A stretch of 64,000 nt of DNA from Auanema rhodensis (GCA_964057225.1 OZ059900.1:6086501-6150500); one strand, 5' to 3'; numbered from the stretch's first letter, positions 37,753 through 55,524 are shown. The notes: generated from the sequence alone by a model not told the origin. A program made the numbers and translations.

Positions 37753-40700
37753 CTCAGTGTTCAACATGCAATATACCAACATTTGTCGAGTAAATGATAT
37801 AACAAAAGAATTTTAATTCTTCTGGCAATATTGATTTTAAAATTTCATTTTGCTACTCCTTGAACTTGTTGAGTCACAAACATATTCCAATTTGGTGATG
37901 ACTGCTGCACATGTTTACCGAATTTGTGAAAGATTTCAAAAAAGAAAGTTGATGAAGGAATATAACAATAAAGGTTTTCTCCCTTTTTTTCTGTTCTATA
38001 TGGAAAAACTAACACAGAAAAAATCATAAATGTTCTACTAGGCTGCATCAGGCTTGAACAGAGAAAAGCTAATTTCTAGAAAAGAAATTGTTCATTCAAC
38101 TTCAGTCTTCTCACTATTGCTACTGCTATTGAGTATGCATTTGATGCAGCAGATGGCTGAAAGATAAAACATTTATTAGAGCTTGTATCTTATATGCGAT
38201 TTTTTCGTTTTCTCAGATTATTGCCGCATTTTCTTGTTTAATATTATAATTACGGGAAAATGATATTCTATCAATTTTATTCAATTTTTCGTACAATTGG
38301 TAGTTAAAACCTTTAATAATAATAAAATTTGTCATTTATACCAATTTCAAACCGAAAATGATATATTAATTTCGAGTATTTCACAATAAGATTAATATCA
38401 ATCTAATTATTTATTCAATAAAGTCTATTCAGCATCAAAATTAGTAGTTTGCTCGAAAATTAATAAAGTGTTTTGCTCTTATCCCTTGGACTTGTCCATC
38501 CATTTGATATAGTTTGATTTTTGTTCATCGTCATCAGTGCATATCTGCGATTTGTTGTCCATTTTATTGCTCTGGAGAATTATTCAACAGAAAAATCCCT
38601 GAAGATGATCTTGGTTGTCAATTTTTATTTATAAAAATATTAATGTTTCTACTAGATAAAAAAAAATATGTTATGGTTTCAAATAAGCTTGGAAGACTTT
38701 TAGTACAGCCATGTGGTTCAAATAATAATTTTTTTTCTTAACCATCCTATGTCAGATATAGTATATAGATAGCATGATGGCCAGAGAGATAGATGTCTAA
38801 AGTCAATTGTTAGAATTGTTTTTGCTTTTCCAAAAGCTATATCTGGCTTTTTCACTCTTTCAAGATCTCTTCTTCTTCTTTTTGCTTCTTCAACTTACGT
38901 CTCTATTTCTTGCTATTCCAGATTTTCCAATGTTTTTTCCGTTGTATTGAGCAATAACAGAAAAAATGCGATTTATTCAGTTTTCGTATGTGTCCTCTTG
39001 TAGTTCCGCGCTTAAATCTCACTTTTGATAAAAATCATTGCAGCTTTCAACGAAGCCTTTGTATTATTCTTATGTAGCAATTTCAGTGTTCATATTTTAT
39101 CATATCGATTGATATGCAAAATGGTTTTTATTTTTTTTTGCAGTTGATATATGGGAAAACATTTGAAACTCAGCTCTTGTATAGTTTTCTGCCACTTTAC
39201 GAGCTCTTTACAACATTTTCTCAATTCAATAATCTTTTTCTATCTATTCCATAACGAGCCTTTTTGCGCATATTCATGAAGTTCTTTGATTTTCTCTTTT
39301 TCTCACATTTTCGAAGTTCAATGCAAGGCTAATTGTAGTTGAGCCATCATTTTTTAGAAACCAATTAGACTAGTATTACAAGTTGTTCATTAGCCTCATG
39401 CATTTCAAAACTTTTTTTTTCTCATATAGTGCGTCATCATGTTAAGCGATAAATTGTCAAATCTATCATACAATGACTGAATTGACAAAGTAGTAGTGTT
39501 GATGTCTTCCTACAACTTTGGTCATGTCAGTCAGACAAATGAGTTCAATTTCAAAGAAATAATTGTATGTGTGCGTGTGTGGGAAGAGAATAGGAAGGGC
39601 GGAGACAAGCATGAAATACAATTACTCAAATAAAAGTTTATAAATGTTTTATTCGCGTAAATGAGCTCAATTGAAATTGACTCAATTTAATACAATACCA
39701 GAAATATTTGATTGAATTTAAAAAGAGCCAAATTGCTTGAAAAATCTGCTTTGAATTGACGGCGATCCGATATTAAATAAGATGAAAAGCGATGAAATTG
39801 TTGGCAAGGTAGTCCTATACAAGTTAGTTCACGAATATATTTATTTAAAAAATATATAACGATGTAACTAAGCTACCCCGCCCATGCTTTATAACCATGT
39901 CAACTCATTCATTGAGTATTGCTTAGAAACAGATTCCCATCAGTTTTTTTCTTGCCTTGTCTTGAAATTGCATCATGTTGTTTTCATATGCTAACTGGTC
40001 ATCTTCTTATTATTCTCCGACAACGACAACAAAAACACAGCATCGTATAAGCATAAGAATATGCACATATACATATATATATACATATATACATATGTGT
40101 GCAAGCGTGAGACTCAATTTCTTAAAACTTTTTTCAGAATCTTGTATATTTAAAATTCACATGTTTGAAAAGTTGACTCGATTTCAAGAAACAGAGTTCA
40201 TTTCATTAATTTTTTACTTTTTGTTCTCTTTTTTCTTTTTTCTTACTTCTTATCTGACTTTCTTCAAGGAAAATGCTTCTGTTTCTTCTGCGATTCCATC
40301 CTTTCAAAAAATGACAAATTCTTAAATGTCTGCAACAATATAAGAAATTCGTTTTTATTTCGTGCGTCGATGCTTTAGGCTATTTTTTCTATCTTTCCAT
40401 TTTGGCGGAAAAAATTACGATAAACGTGAATTTTGTTTTACTTTACTACTTTGTTTGTTTCTTATTTTTAGATTTAAATGTTTATTTAGATATATTGCAT
40501 ATTTATTTTTATTTTTCAAGGATTTGAACTAGTTTAACTCATGTTTTGATATTTTTTCGTTTGTTTTTGATCATTATTCTTAAATCTATCCCTAGTTTGC
40601 TTGCATATAGGCATATTTAAGTTCTTCCTCTTCATATATCTGTTACGTTAAATTAATTCTACTACTCTGAATAATCTGAGCAGACAAGGACGATGATGAC

Positions 40701-41699
40701 GATGACAACTACATATCCGTAAGCACAAATATGTCAATCGTTGTTTTTGTCATTACATTTCACATTGAAATATCACTTAGATTTTATTGCTTTCGCATAA
40801 TAAAACTATAGATAGGCAATGGAAATGTAGGCTGACAGGCGTTAAAAGCTCTTAAAGTTAATAGCAATATACTAACTTAATTTCAATATAAATGTATACG
40901 GTAATATTATGACGTTTCAATGTCCTGCTAGTGCTGCAAACAACTAGTCACATTAATAGATTTCTATTAGCAAACATCTGTGTAAAGATGAATGACAATT
41001 GTCTTTATTTTTGCTTCCTCTTTAACAATATGCATGCTACTTGTTTGAGAATAAAAAGGAAAAAGAAAAATGAAACAAGAGAGCGATGTATTTTGTGATT
41101 GAGGATGGCATCTTTTTGCAAGGTCGTCTTGGGTATTCCATATTCAACAACAGAGCAAAATTATTGATTTGAGTAACGTTTTTTTTGACTCATATTACTC
41201 ACAATGCTTGAAAGAATGAGAAGGAATACCCTCCAAAAAGTGGAAAAATGTTTTGATGACAATATCTAGAGCTTCTTAATGCCTGAAAAGTACTCAGAAG
41301 TACACTTACTCAGGGGGTTCATTCAGCTTTTGCGCGTAGATGCAACATATCGAAAGTATAGAGGTGACTTAGTAGACAAAAGGATGAAAGAATTAGATGG
41401 GTAGAGGGAGAAAGAAGAGAAGAGAGAGTACTAAGAAGCGATGGGGCGAGAGAAGGAAAAGAAGTAAAGATATTGGGTCAGAGAACTGCTAAAACGGCAA
41501 AAAAGGGTGGAGCATTTGCTTAAGGACAAAAAGGAAACGAAAAGAGAAAGAGAGAGCAGTAAACAAAAAAGGACGGATGTTGCCGTAAAATATTCTGCTT
41601 GAAAAATTAGATGAGAGAGATAGAAAAAAACATATAGAGAAGAATAGATTGAGAAAGTAAGAGATGAAGAGAAAGTGATAGAGTCTCAGTGACTCACAT

Positions 41700-42010
41700 A
41701 CATGCATGCATACATACACTCACACGCTCATTCTCGGCGTGTGAGCTCTGCTAGAGTGTCGTGCTCGAGTCAGTCGGCAGATTTAGATTTCACGGATGTT
41801 GGATGCTCGGCTTGTCCTTTGATTAGTGCTCTGCGAGCAGTTTGCTTCGCCCGTAAATTGGTTAGAACTCAACAAAAAATTTTTAAAACTGGACCACAAC
41901 CGTTTGTGAGATGTACTAACAAGTGTTATCATCAGGATCGTTATGCAGTCTTTAAAGCTGTTACATGCTACATTCCTCTATCTCTGTCCGCGTTTTTCAA
42001 TTGGGTCATT
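41700..42010 (+). promoter_or_regulatory. GC-richer island upstream of choline kinase, possible promoter/5' UTR
   Basis: The island is centred between a GA-rich block on its left (41390-41690) and a CT-rich block on its right (42075-42180). Base skew therefore flips at the island, as expected where transcription starts. It lies about 0.4-0.7 kb before the choline kinase ATG at 42423. An open plus-strand frame of about 105 codons crosses it without recognisable features. It is called regulatory on composition and position. Confidence 0.3.
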
Positions 42011-42422
42011 GCGACCTAAACATTCTCTGGTCATTTTCAGCAACGCTTAACTAGTTTTGCCTAAACCCTTTCTACTCTCGTTTTCTCTCTCTCTGTTCTC
42101 TCTCTCTTTTTTGTCTCTCTCTCTCTCTCCTTTTCTCTCTATGTATTTTCTTTTCTTTAATTTTTCCCTTTCTCTCTCCATGTTATTATATACTCCTATA
42201 CATCTCACTGTCCAACAATCTTTATCTTCATCTTTTTAATCTTTCATTCCTTTTTTTATGCTATCCTTCCTCTCTGTGGAATTTTCTGAACTTGCTCAAA
42301 TGATTTATTCGGTTGCAATGGTTTTCATTAACTACTAGTTTCAAAGATTGAAGCAACTAACCCACCAATTTTAGAGAGAGCTATTTAACTAAAATTGAGT
42401 CAGCCATCAAAAGTTTGCCAAC

Positions 42423-45000
<2,578 letters not shown>

Positions 45001-45878
45001 GATATCATCATATATTACGACTACTACATTCTGAGTCATATGTAATAATATGAAATACGAAACCAAAAAATACAGAACATGCAGAGATGTTTAATAGATT
45101 TAGAAATGACATTATCTTTCTGATTTAGCAATCAAGTTAACTCTTAATAGGTGCGTTGATTAGCACTGTGTGGATACAAACTACACTTTCTATTATTGTT
45201 TTTGAGAAAATGATGTCTATAATAGTCACGTTATACATATATTTATAACAAACAATACGTATATATATATAACAGTAGTTTTTTTCTTTGTTGTATGTTT
45301 CAGATTGATTGTTTTTAGAATAAAGGTAGGAATAGTTTCAAAGATTATTATAAGTTTTTATCAAAAATGCTTTGAATGCCAATATATAACTAATGATATT
45401 TGAAAAGTATTCATAAGAAAACAAATTGAAATTATTGACCATATGATTAGATTCTACTCGAAATTCTTAGATTTAAGTACATATATGATATGTGTAACTG
45501 TATAGAAAGAACGATGAATCACAATTTCCGGACAAGAATAGCATACAAGATTGCTCATGGTCATTTATAGGTCGTTGTATCTGATGATGATATAACAACG
45601 AATAAATAATGTTTTGTCATTTTACTATGTGTTGACAATGCGTTGATTCTTTCTAACATTGAATTGAAAAAGTTAGAGATATCTACAAGATAATAGATAT
45701 TTGGTCTAGACATACAATAAGCACGTTGACCAGAAAAACATGGTAATGTTCAGAAAATATTGATCATCAAGTGATATTGTGCGTTGAGAAATCATTTCAT
45801 ATATTTGGCTTCGTCTATTCGTGAATATATTGCATAAAACTTTAACTTTTTTTTCAGTTTAAGTTCAATAAATTCGAA
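45001..45878 (+). other. Choline kinase 3' UTR and short intergenic gap
   Basis: AT-rich. Possible polyadenylation signals (AATAAA) lie near 45319 and 45601. No other feature seen. Confidence 0.5.
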
Positions 45879-46463
45879 ATGTTTTTAAGTTATCTTATAT
45901 CAGCTATTGTATTTAATCAGCTACACTACGTTGTGGAAGCGATACAATGTTATGAATGCACATCGTCACAGGTAAATTGATATTCTTAACTCTTTCAATC
46001 TTTCAGTTTATTTAAATTTAGGGTAAAGATTGCTTAGCACAAGCTTCCAAATGTGAAACAGGCTTTTTTGGATGTACAAAAATTGCAGCATTTAATGGTG
46101 GAGTAGATAAAAGTTTGTAACGATTATATAGCCTTGAATTTTAATTTTTCATTAAAATATTAAAAAAAACATTTATTAATTTATTTAGTGGGTATGTGGT
46201 CCCCGGATCAAGAACGTCGTATATTCACAATGATAAGAGGATGTTCCATTATTCCCTTAGGCAGTAAGATTTACACTTTTTCTGTTTCTCAGTTTGATGA
46301 ATAACTTCTAGGAGCTGACATTTGTGAGCAAACATCAATTTTGGGAACTCGAATCATCAAGTGCACATGCTTCACTGATTTTTGCAATAGCTCTTTTACA
46401 CCCAAACTAGGCATATCAATAATGTTTTTCTTTTTATTCAGGTTTATTGAATTATTTTTCTAA
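45879..46463 (+). CDS. Ly6/uPAR-type (quiver/sleepless-like) secreted or GPI-anchored protein
   Basis: Small cysteine-rich surface protein. Exons 45879-45971, 46022-46112, 46189-46263 and 46312-46463 join in phase to 136 residues. Residues 1-21 form a signal peptide. The mature domain opens with IQCYECTSS and contains ten Cys, ending CTCFTDFCNSS, the classic Cys-Asn end of the three-finger fold. A hydrophobic tail (LGISIMFFFLFRF) follows, as in proteins processed for a GPI anchor, with the likely attachment at the Asn-Ser-Ser. TTTTCAG at 45851-45857 could take a spliced leader. The family includes modulators of channels and receptors at the neuronal surface. The partner of this member is unknown. 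Its 3' end faces the minus-strand gene at 46713, so the two are convergent with about 250 bp between them. Confidence 0.8.
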
Positions 46464-46712
46464 AAACTAGTACAAAGTTCTTGAAAAAAATATTTTATTA
46501 AATAATAATAAATTATTATAAACAGAAAAAATCAATAATTAGTTATTTGATCAAACTTTTAGCATGGTACAGATTGAAATTTTCGAATATTTGAATTATA
46601 AAACTATCAGATCTGACAGACTTGAGTCATTCTAATTGTTGTATACTGATTATGTTCACATTGAATCACTGTAAAATAGAAATTAGATTACTGTTAGAGA
46701 TTTCTCGTATTA

Positions 46713-48651
46713 TTACTTGAATGAATCGAAAATGGTAACCATGAGAGTAACTTCTTTGTCGTAACCAGCGACAATTACCTCTACAGTTCGATCTTGATTA
46801 CCAGTCTTCACCTGAACTCTATTATATCCATTGCTAAGAAATTGATAACGAGCAAATACAGGCAAATCGTCAATTACACTAAGAACGTTCGTTTTCTAGA
46901 AATATTGATAGTTAATGAATAGCTTATCATATTCAGTTGTTACTTCAGGCGTCTGAAGTGCTTGAGAAACATTAACTATTATTTTAGCTCTAGGACAACC
47001 GATATCATCTTGAAACGCCAAACATAACGCTTTTATATTTTCTCTAAAGTCCTGTAATACAAGATGATTAAATTCCATCATTTTAGAATAAGAATACGTA
47101 CTTCATAAAGTTCAACGCCAGAATATTCAATCAAGATTGAATCGCTGCAATCAAACCAATTGCTAAGATTTCTGATAGCTTCGAGACAATAAAGAGGCTC
47201 CAGGAAGCGCTTTGCTGATGAAAAAACCAGTTGTTCTAATTTTATTCTGAAATTATTTGCTTAAAATCAAAGAAGACTGATATGAAACCAACTTGTTCTC
47301 AGCTATTGGCCATAAAGCTAAGAAGCCCCTATGTAAACACATGGCTTCAGTAGCAAATGAGAAATCAAATCCTAAATTAGAAGGACAGACGTCTGGGATG
47401 AGTTTCAAGCATTTCGTTCTTGAAATATCAATAAATTGAAAATAAAACTATTGTTTCACTTACTTCATGTTACTGATGAGTTCATCCATAAAATGAAATG
47501 GTAGTTGATGCGTATTAACATCTAGCAAAACTAAGGTTTCTGCACTTCCAATATTGCTAAGAAGCTCCTGAAAATGGTTTTAAATGCAACAATCAAAGCT
47601 AGAAGAATGCATACTCGCTGCACGTCAATATCCGCAATTGATCTATTCTCATCGCTCATTTTATTCTTGCAGATGTTCATGGCAATTCTGATTGACCTGT
47701 AAGTGTTAATCGTTTAGATATAAATTGCCTAGGCGCCATGACACCTTATGTATATTGATACTTCCTGTAGAGATATGTACTTAAACGATTGGAAAGAAGG
47801 ACCAGACATGTATTCAACAGATTTCTAAAAAATCATAAGTTATCACTGCATGTGGCAGAGACACTCACGAGTGATGGCTTCATGAATGGGCATACGAAGC
47901 TTTCACATTCACACTTTGGATGCATTGTCAAATGTTCAATATCTGAAGCATATTCATTTTCGCTTTTATCTGAATATCAAAATCTCACTGAACATAGCCA
48001 ATGCTTCAGCAACTCGAGAATCTTTACATAAACATCCTAAGTTCGAGACATCTACTTCTCTTAGAGCTATTCCCATGTTGTGCATAAAACGTAGTTTAGA
48101 CAGAAATCCTTCGACAGTTTTCGAAGTTAAAATATAATTAGCAGTGCAATTCTGGAAGAAAAATAATTATGAAAGTAATTTACTCAGTTATGCTTACTCT
48201 ATTATATCCAATAATAACGAACAAGTCATCACTATCATCAAGAATGAATTGATCAGAAGTTTTAGTAAAGAAATGCCTTCCAGCATTGGCAAAAGCTCTG
48301 TTGACTGTCTGGAAACAAATTATTAGAATGGGATGAACCATCGTGTATCATACCATTAATTCTAAACAATCATTGTTGTTTGCACCATCAGAATTAGCTT
48401 GAAAAGCTTCAAAAATTCGATAGTAGATATCATCGCACAGTGGCACAATGCGGTCTGGTGAGGCAGCATCTCCGGTAGTAGTCATAATGTGCGGGTTAAA
48501 GATGGAAGCGTCAACTAAAACGTCTGAGAAAAGAGATAGAGTGATAAGAATGAGTAAGACAAGGACAATGATACAAATCAATAGCACTTTGAAATGAAGA
48601 AAAAAACGCGTTTTGATTCGGAAAATAAGCAATTGATTGCGTCGTCTTTTT
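46713..48651 (-). CDS. Unrecognised single-pass membrane protein with large ectodomain, 5' end incomplete
   Basis: I do not recognise this protein. Eleven minus-strand exons join in phase: 48651-48354, 48308-48198, 48151-48028, 47969-47869, 47824-47781, 47696-47615, 47567-47464, 47418-47293, 47246-47102, 47051-46944, 46895-46713, for about 475 residues. The first visible exon has a basic patch (KRRRNQLLIFRIKTRFF) and a transmembrane segment (VLLICIIVLVLLILITL) near its start. That suggests a type II protein whose roughly 430-residue C-terminal part is outside or in the lumen. It has about ten Cys and several N-glycosylation sequons (NCT, NRS, NVS). There is no in-frame ATG between the TTAAATTAG acceptor at 48652 and the membrane segment, so at least one upstream exon is missing from the model. 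Introns are 46-100 nt and all have GT-AG ends. It could be a nematode-restricted family. Confidence 0.6.
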
Positions 48652-48760
48652 CTAATTTAACAGATGATTATACAAAACTTAAATGTTATTATAAAAATGA
48701 ATGGTGAAAACTTCAATCAGCAGCTTATTCAGAAATGAATACGTTTTTAATTTTCAAAAT

Positions 48761-48964
48761 TCATTTCCTATCCCATTTAAAACGATGAGGATAATCAGAA
48801 ATATTTCCAGCAAATTCAGATAACTCATTAGATGTATCTGCACGTGGGATAGCAAGGAAACGCTTGACTGGAATATTTTGTTTGTCACAATAGGAACTTC
48901 TCGACCGAGCCGCTTCATCTGGATTATCTTTTACGGCATTTAAATGAATAGTTTGAGAAATGAA
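48761..48964 (-). CDS. Orphan terminal-exon-like frame of an unknown gene
   Basis: A TTAG acceptor at 48965 opens a 67-codon minus-strand frame that ends in TGA at 48761. The protein is mixed in composition and non-repetitive (CDKQNIPVKRFLAIPRADTS near the middle, HRFKWDRK at the end), unlike the low-complexity chance frames nearby. I found no upstream exon. It may be the last exon of a small gene or a relic. It does not join in frame with the membrane protein gene to its left. Confidence 0.3.
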   Translation of the reverse strand, partial: FISQTIHLNAVKDNPDEAARSRSSYCDKQNIPVKRFLAIPRADTSNELSEFAGNISDYPHRFKWDRK

Positions 48965-49793
48965 CTAAGATTCTTAAAGCAGATTATTTTAAATGAACAA
49001 TAGGTCAGCTTATTGATCACTAAAATGTTGGCACAATGCTCGAATACATAGATTTGAATAAGAAATAATACATAAATTTTCGAATATTAAACCAATACAC
49101 AATGAATATAAGTAGACAGAATGAAAGGTTATGGCGCAAGATAATTAATATTGAATGCTAAGAGATTAAAACTTTTACCCACTACATGTGAAGGCAATAT
49201 AAAATTAACCGTATGAGAAAATTAATTTTTCGCGGATAAAAACTAAGAGAATGTGTTAAATAATCGGCGCTAGTGCTCTGCCGAGCGACATAATTGAAAG
49301 CTTGAGAAAGTTAATGTGCGGAATATTGGTTAGATGAATGAATGAATATATTAGATATTCACTAACCTGTTCAATAAACATTGAAAATTTATATTTACAT
49401 ATAATATTCAATATCTCTTAATCTATAGAAATATAAAGAAAATAATGAAAGTGAAAAAAAATATATTTGTTTAAAATTTCATAATTTCACAATTTGAATT
49501 TTGAAAATTATGATATTTTGAGTGGTAATATGCTAATTTTAATTGGTCTCACCAATAAAATGTTTCAATGTTGTAGATGTATCAAGGTGTCAATATTCTT
49601 TTCGTTGGAAAATTGTTTGAGATAAAATACATTTCTCAATATCTGATAATTCACAAAGCTCAACTTCTTACGCTACCATATAAGACATAGAATTAGTATA
49701 TTATGTGATAACATTTAAAATCCCACAAAATCTCATGTAAAGAAGTACACCTTTCACATACGTAAATCTTATATAAATATATATATTCCTTTT
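48965..49793. other. Intergenic DNA with short hairpins
   Basis: AT-rich with no coding exon supported. Short inverted repeats: GGTTAG/CTAACC with an inner TGAAT/ATTCA at about 49329-49373, ATTGGT/ACCAAT at about 49541-49556, and TTGAGA/TCTCAA near 49613-49635. They could belong to the hairpin series that follows, but are not called individually. Confidence 0.35.
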
Positions 49794-49867
49794 TTTGTTC
49801 GCATAATTTATTATGACATTTATACGGATAAAATAAAAACAGACGAGTTTGGTCAATAACGAACAAA
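49794..49867 (+). ncRNA. Candidate microRNA-like hairpin, first of a series
   Basis: TTTGTTCG at 49794-49801 pairs perfectly with CGAACAAA at 49860-49867. Further in, TTATT..GAC pairs with GTC..AATAA. The fold is about 74 nt with a central loop. The 3' arm contains ACGAGTTTGGTCAATAACG. There is no match to a known microRNA seed that I can name. It is called from structure and its place in the hairpin array. Strand assignment follows the neighbours. Confidence 0.3.
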
Positions 49868-50189
49868 TAAATGATTGGAAATTTCAATGGGAAGTTGACA
49901 GTACTAAACAGAAAAAATACGATATAGTATAATAAGAAAAACCATAAAAACGTACAAATCTACATAAAATAATTTTCAGATATTTCACTAATTAAATTTA
50001 TAATATTGAAGGTGATTTTGAAAAAAAGACAGCATGACAAGGTCAGCTTTTTGATTTTAAAGCGCTATGAAAACAGCTAGATGAATGAATTGATTCTCAA
50101 TATTCGACCATGCACATAATATTGCAAAACGGAAATAGACAAGTTCAGCCAATACATAAAATAAGATGAAAAAAACTTCGTAAGATTAT

Positions 50190-50243
50190 ATCATTGTGGT
50201 TATGAATTACGAGGAAACGGATGAGTTCAGATACACATCATGA
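50190..50243 (+). ncRNA. Candidate microRNA-like hairpin with variant seed
   Basis: The 5' arm (TCATTGTG, then TAT and GAATT from 50191) pairs with the 3' arm at 50221-50243 (ATGAGTTCAGATACACATCA) with small symmetric bulges. The 3' arm starts ATGAGTTCA, one base away from the TGAGATCA class found just downstream, and may be a diverged member. Confidence 0.3.
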
Positions 50244-50584
50244 CTAAATAATTCGTTGGTATTAAATACTCTCACTGTTAATATATCATCTATATGTGTA
50301 TAATCAGTTTAACTTTTTAAAAAAAAGGTATAATTTGATGAAATGCTGTGATGATTACTTGTTTTCAGCTATCTGCTTTCACTTATTAGCAAAATCATTT
50401 GGCTCACAGCAGCAATTCATTCTAGAATTCAAAAAATTTTAAATAATTAAAATTTTTAAAAATATGAATAGGTATAACTATAGTACAACATGAGATCATT
50501 TGCCCTCCAAAAAAAAAGAAGAAGAAAATTCAAAGAAAAAGGTAATATTGGTGCTCTACTACATTGTATTGCAACCAATATTCA

Positions 50585-50606
50585 TGAGATCATAGCAGCC
50601 CAAAGG
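50585..50606 (+). ncRNA. Predicted mature 3p microRNA, cluster copy 2
   Basis: TGAGATCATAGCAGCCCAAA on the 3' arm of the hairpin 50548-50603. Pairing runs TTGG/CCAA, GC/GC, CTA/TAG and CAT/ATG, then TATTG/CAATA at the loop. This is the best-paired member of the cluster by eye. Confidence 0.5.
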
Positions 50607-50740
50607 TGCAATACATATACTAGGTATTGATTAATATTATGTTGAGTAAATACAAAATGAGATCAAATTGCCCACAGCCCGCTAAAAAATAGCTGAGAAT
50701 ATTGGATGATTAAGCCATACTAGAAAATCACCAATATTCA

Positions 50741-50761
50741 TGAGATCAGTCAGCCCATAGA
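50741..50761 (+). ncRNA. Predicted mature 3p microRNA, cluster copy 4
   Basis: TGAGATCAGTCAGCCCATAG directly follows a perfect 9-bp stem (50697-50705 with 50731-50739). CTGA upstream of the stem can pair with TCAG inside the mature part. Confidence 0.45.
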
Positions 50762-51010
50762 ATAAATTTAAAATAAATTTATGTTGTGTAATTTGGGGTT
50801 AAACCACAGTGTTTGAGATCATAAGTGCCCACAATGATGAAATATTGTTTGTGTGAAATAATTTTCACAAAAACGAAAATGAAATAAGAACTGAGTGAAC
50901 AGAAAGAAAGTGAAAAAGCATTTACGAAATAGTGTTTTAAGAGCAAATTCAATGAATGTATAGAATAAGTCAGATTAACATAATATTAAGTTAATCCAAG
51001 CATGAGATCA

Positions 51011-51584
51011 CAAAGCCCAAAAAGAATTAAAAAGTAAGAATTGGATTGGATTTAGAAATTTTGAAATGCCTGTGGATTAGAAGAACATTTCCAAATGAAA
51101 TGCTCATAAATCAGTTGATGTTAAGAGCCAAATTCAAATCCTATTTCATATATCCATCCTTTAGAAAAAGGGTTGTAGCAGGGTTGAAAGTGGGCGTTTT
51201 TCAATTTTAAATGAAATAACTGTATTTTGTTTGAACTATGCTATCTTTCCGTTTTCAGCTCAATATGTGTATGTGTCATGTGCTCGAAGTTCATGTCACC
51301 ATCATTCGAGAGATAAAGTAATTCTAAGAAGCATTATATTAGTAATAGAATATGAAATATAACATACTGAACAAATCGTTGTTGATTCTAAAAACATAGT
51401 ATTCATGCTCTTCAACTAATATCGTCCACATATATATACATATATGTTTATATAAATTTATATATTTAACTGAAAACATGAATAATAATTTGTGCAAATA
51501 GCATAATAAAGAAACTAACCAATAATTTTTGTAATCACCAAAATGTTTAATCAACATGCTAGATGCTAATTCTAGAACACCAGT
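51011..51584. other. Gap between hairpin cluster and SAD kinase 3' end
   Basis: AT-rich. Part of it should be the 3' UTR of the minus-strand kinase gene. No coding exon seen. Confidence 0.5.

Positions 51585-55524
<3,940 letters not shown>

Larger units (their letters stand above)
36797..42422. other. Long non-coding stretch between Clc-like gene and choline kinase
   Basis: AT-rich, with copy B of the 245-bp repeat at 37508-37752. Weak exon-like frames lie on the minus strand at 37845-38160 and on the plus strand at 38514-38741 (no recognised product). A 35-nt exon-like segment lies at 40684-40718. From about 38800 to 40600 the plus strand is T-rich. A GA-rich tract at 41390-41690 meets a CT-rich tract at 42075-42180 around a GC-richer patch at 41700-42010. 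Confidence 0.5.
50440..51025 (+). ncRNA. Candidate polycistronic microRNA cluster, bantam/miR-58/80-family seed, six members
   Basis: The 8-mer TGAGATCA occurs six times on the plus strand, at 50491, 50585, 50658, 50741, 50814 and 51003. The gaps are 94, 73, 83, 73 and 189 bp. Each copy is followed, after 3-5 variable bases, by GCCC and, in five of the six, by A. Most sit at the 3' arm of an imperfect hairpin: 50548-50603 for copy 2, GAATATTGG/CCAATATTC just 5' of copy 4, TTGTG/CACAA around copy 5, and GATTAAC/GTTAATC just 5' of copy 6. TGAGATCA is the 5' end of Drosophila bantam and C. elegans miR-80, miR-81 and miR-82 (miR-58 differs by one base), where it contains the seed. Copy 1 has the weakest fold. 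The cluster is intergenic and antisense to both flanking genes. Family membership is inferred from seed, spacing and hairpin. Confidence 0.65.

Noticed and set aside
47789-48326. Plus-strand frames of 60-83 codons
   Set aside because: They are antisense shadows of the exons of the minus-strand membrane protein gene.
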